From: Paraburkholderia heleia NBRC 101817
Lineage (GTDB): Bacteria > Pseudomonadota > Gammaproteobacteria > Burkholderiales > Burkholderiaceae
Reading direction: 5' to 3'
Assembly (NCBI RefSeq): GCF_000739775.1
Contig: NZ_BBJH01000018.1
Coordinates: 38,577 to 102,576, forward strand
Length of the DNA: 64,000 nucleotides
The position numbers and the translations under genes are program-made. Below are positions 62,989 through 64,000 of the stretch, piece by piece. Position 1 is the stretch's first letter. Every line of letters begins with the position of its first letter. The notes beneath the pieces are model-generated. The model saw only the letters and a list, made by a program, of their open reading frames with translations. It was not told where the DNA came from and searched no databases.

Positions 62989-63516
62989 TCGATTCCCCTT
63001 CTCTGCACAAAAAATGTGCAAGTTTTGTTTCGCCTGTGCCCCGCGGCGGACCGTGATCGATCTTGGTGCGAACTCGCAGGGCCATGGCCAGGTGTGCGCG
63101 CAAGTGGTGCGCACAGCGGGCCCGTGTGCTTCGCGCCGTGGCGCGGCGGGCGACTTCCGGCCGCTATGCGGCGCCCGGCGCGGCAGCGACGCCTGAGAAC
63201 ACTGTAGCAACGTTCCCCCTGCCACGCCACCGCGCGCGCGCCACGCTGGCCGTTCGGCCAGGGCCGTGCGCGCCGCGCCCCTCAAGGCGCGGACCGCATT
63301 GTCCACGGCTTTGGGTGCGCTTGCATCGAAGTCCATCAGTCGGGCTTTGCGCACAGGCCTAAGCAAATTGGCACGGGTGTTGCTAATACAGCCCCGCGCA
63401 CCAAACGACGGTTGGCTCACGGTGTGCCAGCGGAGCGGCGAGGCATCACGCGCCGTCCGCAGGGCGCCCGTTGCAGAAGCAGACAAAGGAATGAAGCAAA
63501 CCACAGCGAGGACTAC
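62989..63516. other. Divergent region ubiK/glnK
   Basis: A 528-bp gap. The only strong element is the sigma-54 promoter at 63369-63384. On the minus side a TACAGT -10-like hexamer (63201-63206) could serve ubiK. I looked for NtrC-type TGCACC...GGTGCA sites upstream of the promoter and saw only weak half-sites. No small gene is evident. Confidence 0.6.
63369..63384 (+). promoter_or_regulatory. Sigma-54 (-24/-12) promoter of glnK-amtB
   Basis: TGGCAC at 63369-63374, five bases, then TTGCT at 63380-63384: a full match to the TGGCAC-N5-TTGCW consensus. It lies 132 bp before the glnK ATG. NtrC-driven expression under nitrogen limitation is the usual role for this arrangement. Confidence 0.9.
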
Positions 63517-63855
63517 ATGAAACTCATTACAGCAATCATCAAGCCGTTCAAGCTCGATGAGGCGCGCGAAGCCCTTTCGGCGATCGGCGTTTCGGGAATC
63601 ACGGTGACGGAGGTGAAAGGTTTCGGCCGCCAGAAGGGGCACACCGAGCTGTACCGCGGCGCGGAGTATGTCGTCGACTTCCTGCCGAAGGTGAAGATCG
63701 AAGCCGCCGTGGCCGACGACATCGTCGAGCAGGCCATCGAGGCGGTCGAACGCGCGGCCCGTACGGGCAAGATCGGCGACGGCAAGATTTTCGTCACCCC
63801 GATCGAACAAGTGATCCGCATCCGCACCGGCGAGACCGGCGCCGACGCGCTGTAA
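63517..63855 (+). CDS. glnK: PII nitrogen regulatory protein (GlnK)
   Basis: A 112-residue PII signal protein. The T-loop carries the uridylylated Tyr51 (ELYRGAEYVVDF) and the C-terminal RTGETGADAL is typical. PII proteins sense 2-oxoglutarate, ATP and ADP. Its position directly before an ammonium transporter gene, behind a sigma-54 promoter, marks it as GlnK, which blocks AmtB when nitrogen is ample, rather than the housekeeping GlnB. The ATG is at 63517; upstream in-frame residues do not fit the family. Confidence 0.95.
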   Translation: MKLITAIIKPFKLDEAREALSAIGVSGITVTEVKGFGRQKGHTELYRGAEYVVDFLPKVKIEAAVADDIVEQAIEAVERAARTGKIGDGKIFVTPIEQVIRIRTGETGADAL

Positions 63856-63907
63856 AGCCCGCAGTAAGGCCTAAAGAGACCGAGACAAGAGGAAAGAGGA
63901 AACCGAG

Positions 63908-64000
63908 ATGCGCAAACTTTTGATGTCCCTGATGATGGCCGGCTCGCTGCTGGCCGGCGGCGTCGGCGCCGCGCTGGCGGACGACGCATCCGCGCCCGCC
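63908..64000 (+). CDS. amtB: Ammonium transporter AmtB (start only)
   Basis: The first 31 codons of a gene running off the right edge: a signal peptide (MRKLLMSLMMAGSLLAGGVGAALA) and the first mature residues DDASAPA. Cleaved signal peptides of this kind are typical for beta-proteobacterial AmtB, and the gene follows glnK by 52 bp, the standard glnK-amtB pair. The transport domain itself is outside the window. Confidence 0.8.
   Translation, partial: MRKLLMSLMMAGSLLAGGVGAALADDASAPA

Overview
The window is a GC-rich (about two thirds by eye), gene-dense stretch of bacterial chromosome. Gene content and order point to a beta-proteobacterium of the Burkholderiaceae (Burkholderia, Paraburkholderia, Caballeronia or a close relative). 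Diagnostic items are a PhaM-type PHA-granule protein, DUF3567, DUF1840 and DUF3108 proteins, the argS-SPOR-dsbA-SDR block, the coaX-birA pair next to an MCE (Mla-like) transporter, dacC-dat-ybeD with lipB-lipA, dctA-dctB-dctD and glnK-amtB. These assignments come from reading the sequence only; no database search was possible. I saw no rRNA, tRNA, insertion sequence, prophage or CRISPR array.

Layout. 1-3.2 kb: tail of an unknown gene, an Lrp/AsnC regulator, an EamA exporter and a DUF445 membrane protein. 3.2-7.3 kb, minus strand: a coupled operon of HMG-CoA lyase, YbaK-type deacylase, DUF1289, a MaoC-like hot-dog protein and an MBL-fold hydrolase, with a GhrA-type reductase upstream. 8.2-14.6 kb: a divergent cluster of acetate kinase and phosphotransacylase facing a PHA-synthase-like DUF3141 protein and a FabI-like reductase; this is the most system-like block. 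14.7-18.0 kb: two periplasmic binding proteins and a repeat-rich secreted protein. 18.2-22.6 kb: argS, SPOR protein, dsbA and SDR on the minus strand. 22.9-28.3 kb: small proteins and a methionine synthase encoded as two separate genes.

28.4-38.5 kb: alpha/beta hydrolase, DUF3108, an IclR regulator divergent from a fumarylacetoacetate-hydrolase family gene, enoyl-CoA hydratase, PhaM, patatin, a ferritin-like diiron protein and a heptose-1-phosphate adenylyltransferase. 38.6-46.3 kb: coaX-birA, a gap packed with DnaA-box-like words, then mlaE-mlaF-mlaD-lipoprotein and a VanZ-domain protein. 46.5-53.8 kb: ferredoxin, hydrolase, dacC-dat-ybeD, an inserted LysR/DUF2917 pair, then lipB-lipA. 53.9-59.1 kb: a complete C4-dicarboxylate uptake and sensing module with a strong sigma-54 promoter and paired upstream inverted repeats. 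59.2-64 kb: a TlpA-like thioredoxin, a lipoprotein, comM, ubiK and the start of glnK-amtB behind a near-consensus sigma-54 promoter.

Most of the window is ordinary core and near-core chromosome, and I found no clear new defence or mobile system. Best leads are the DUF3141/FabI/Pta/Ack cluster with its Cys-Asp-His triad, the repeat- and DnaA-box-rich gap upstream of mlaE, the 11-bp tandem operator-like repeat between iclR and the FAH gene, the 10-bp tandem repeats between the two methionine synthase genes, and the apparent insertion between ybeD and lipB.
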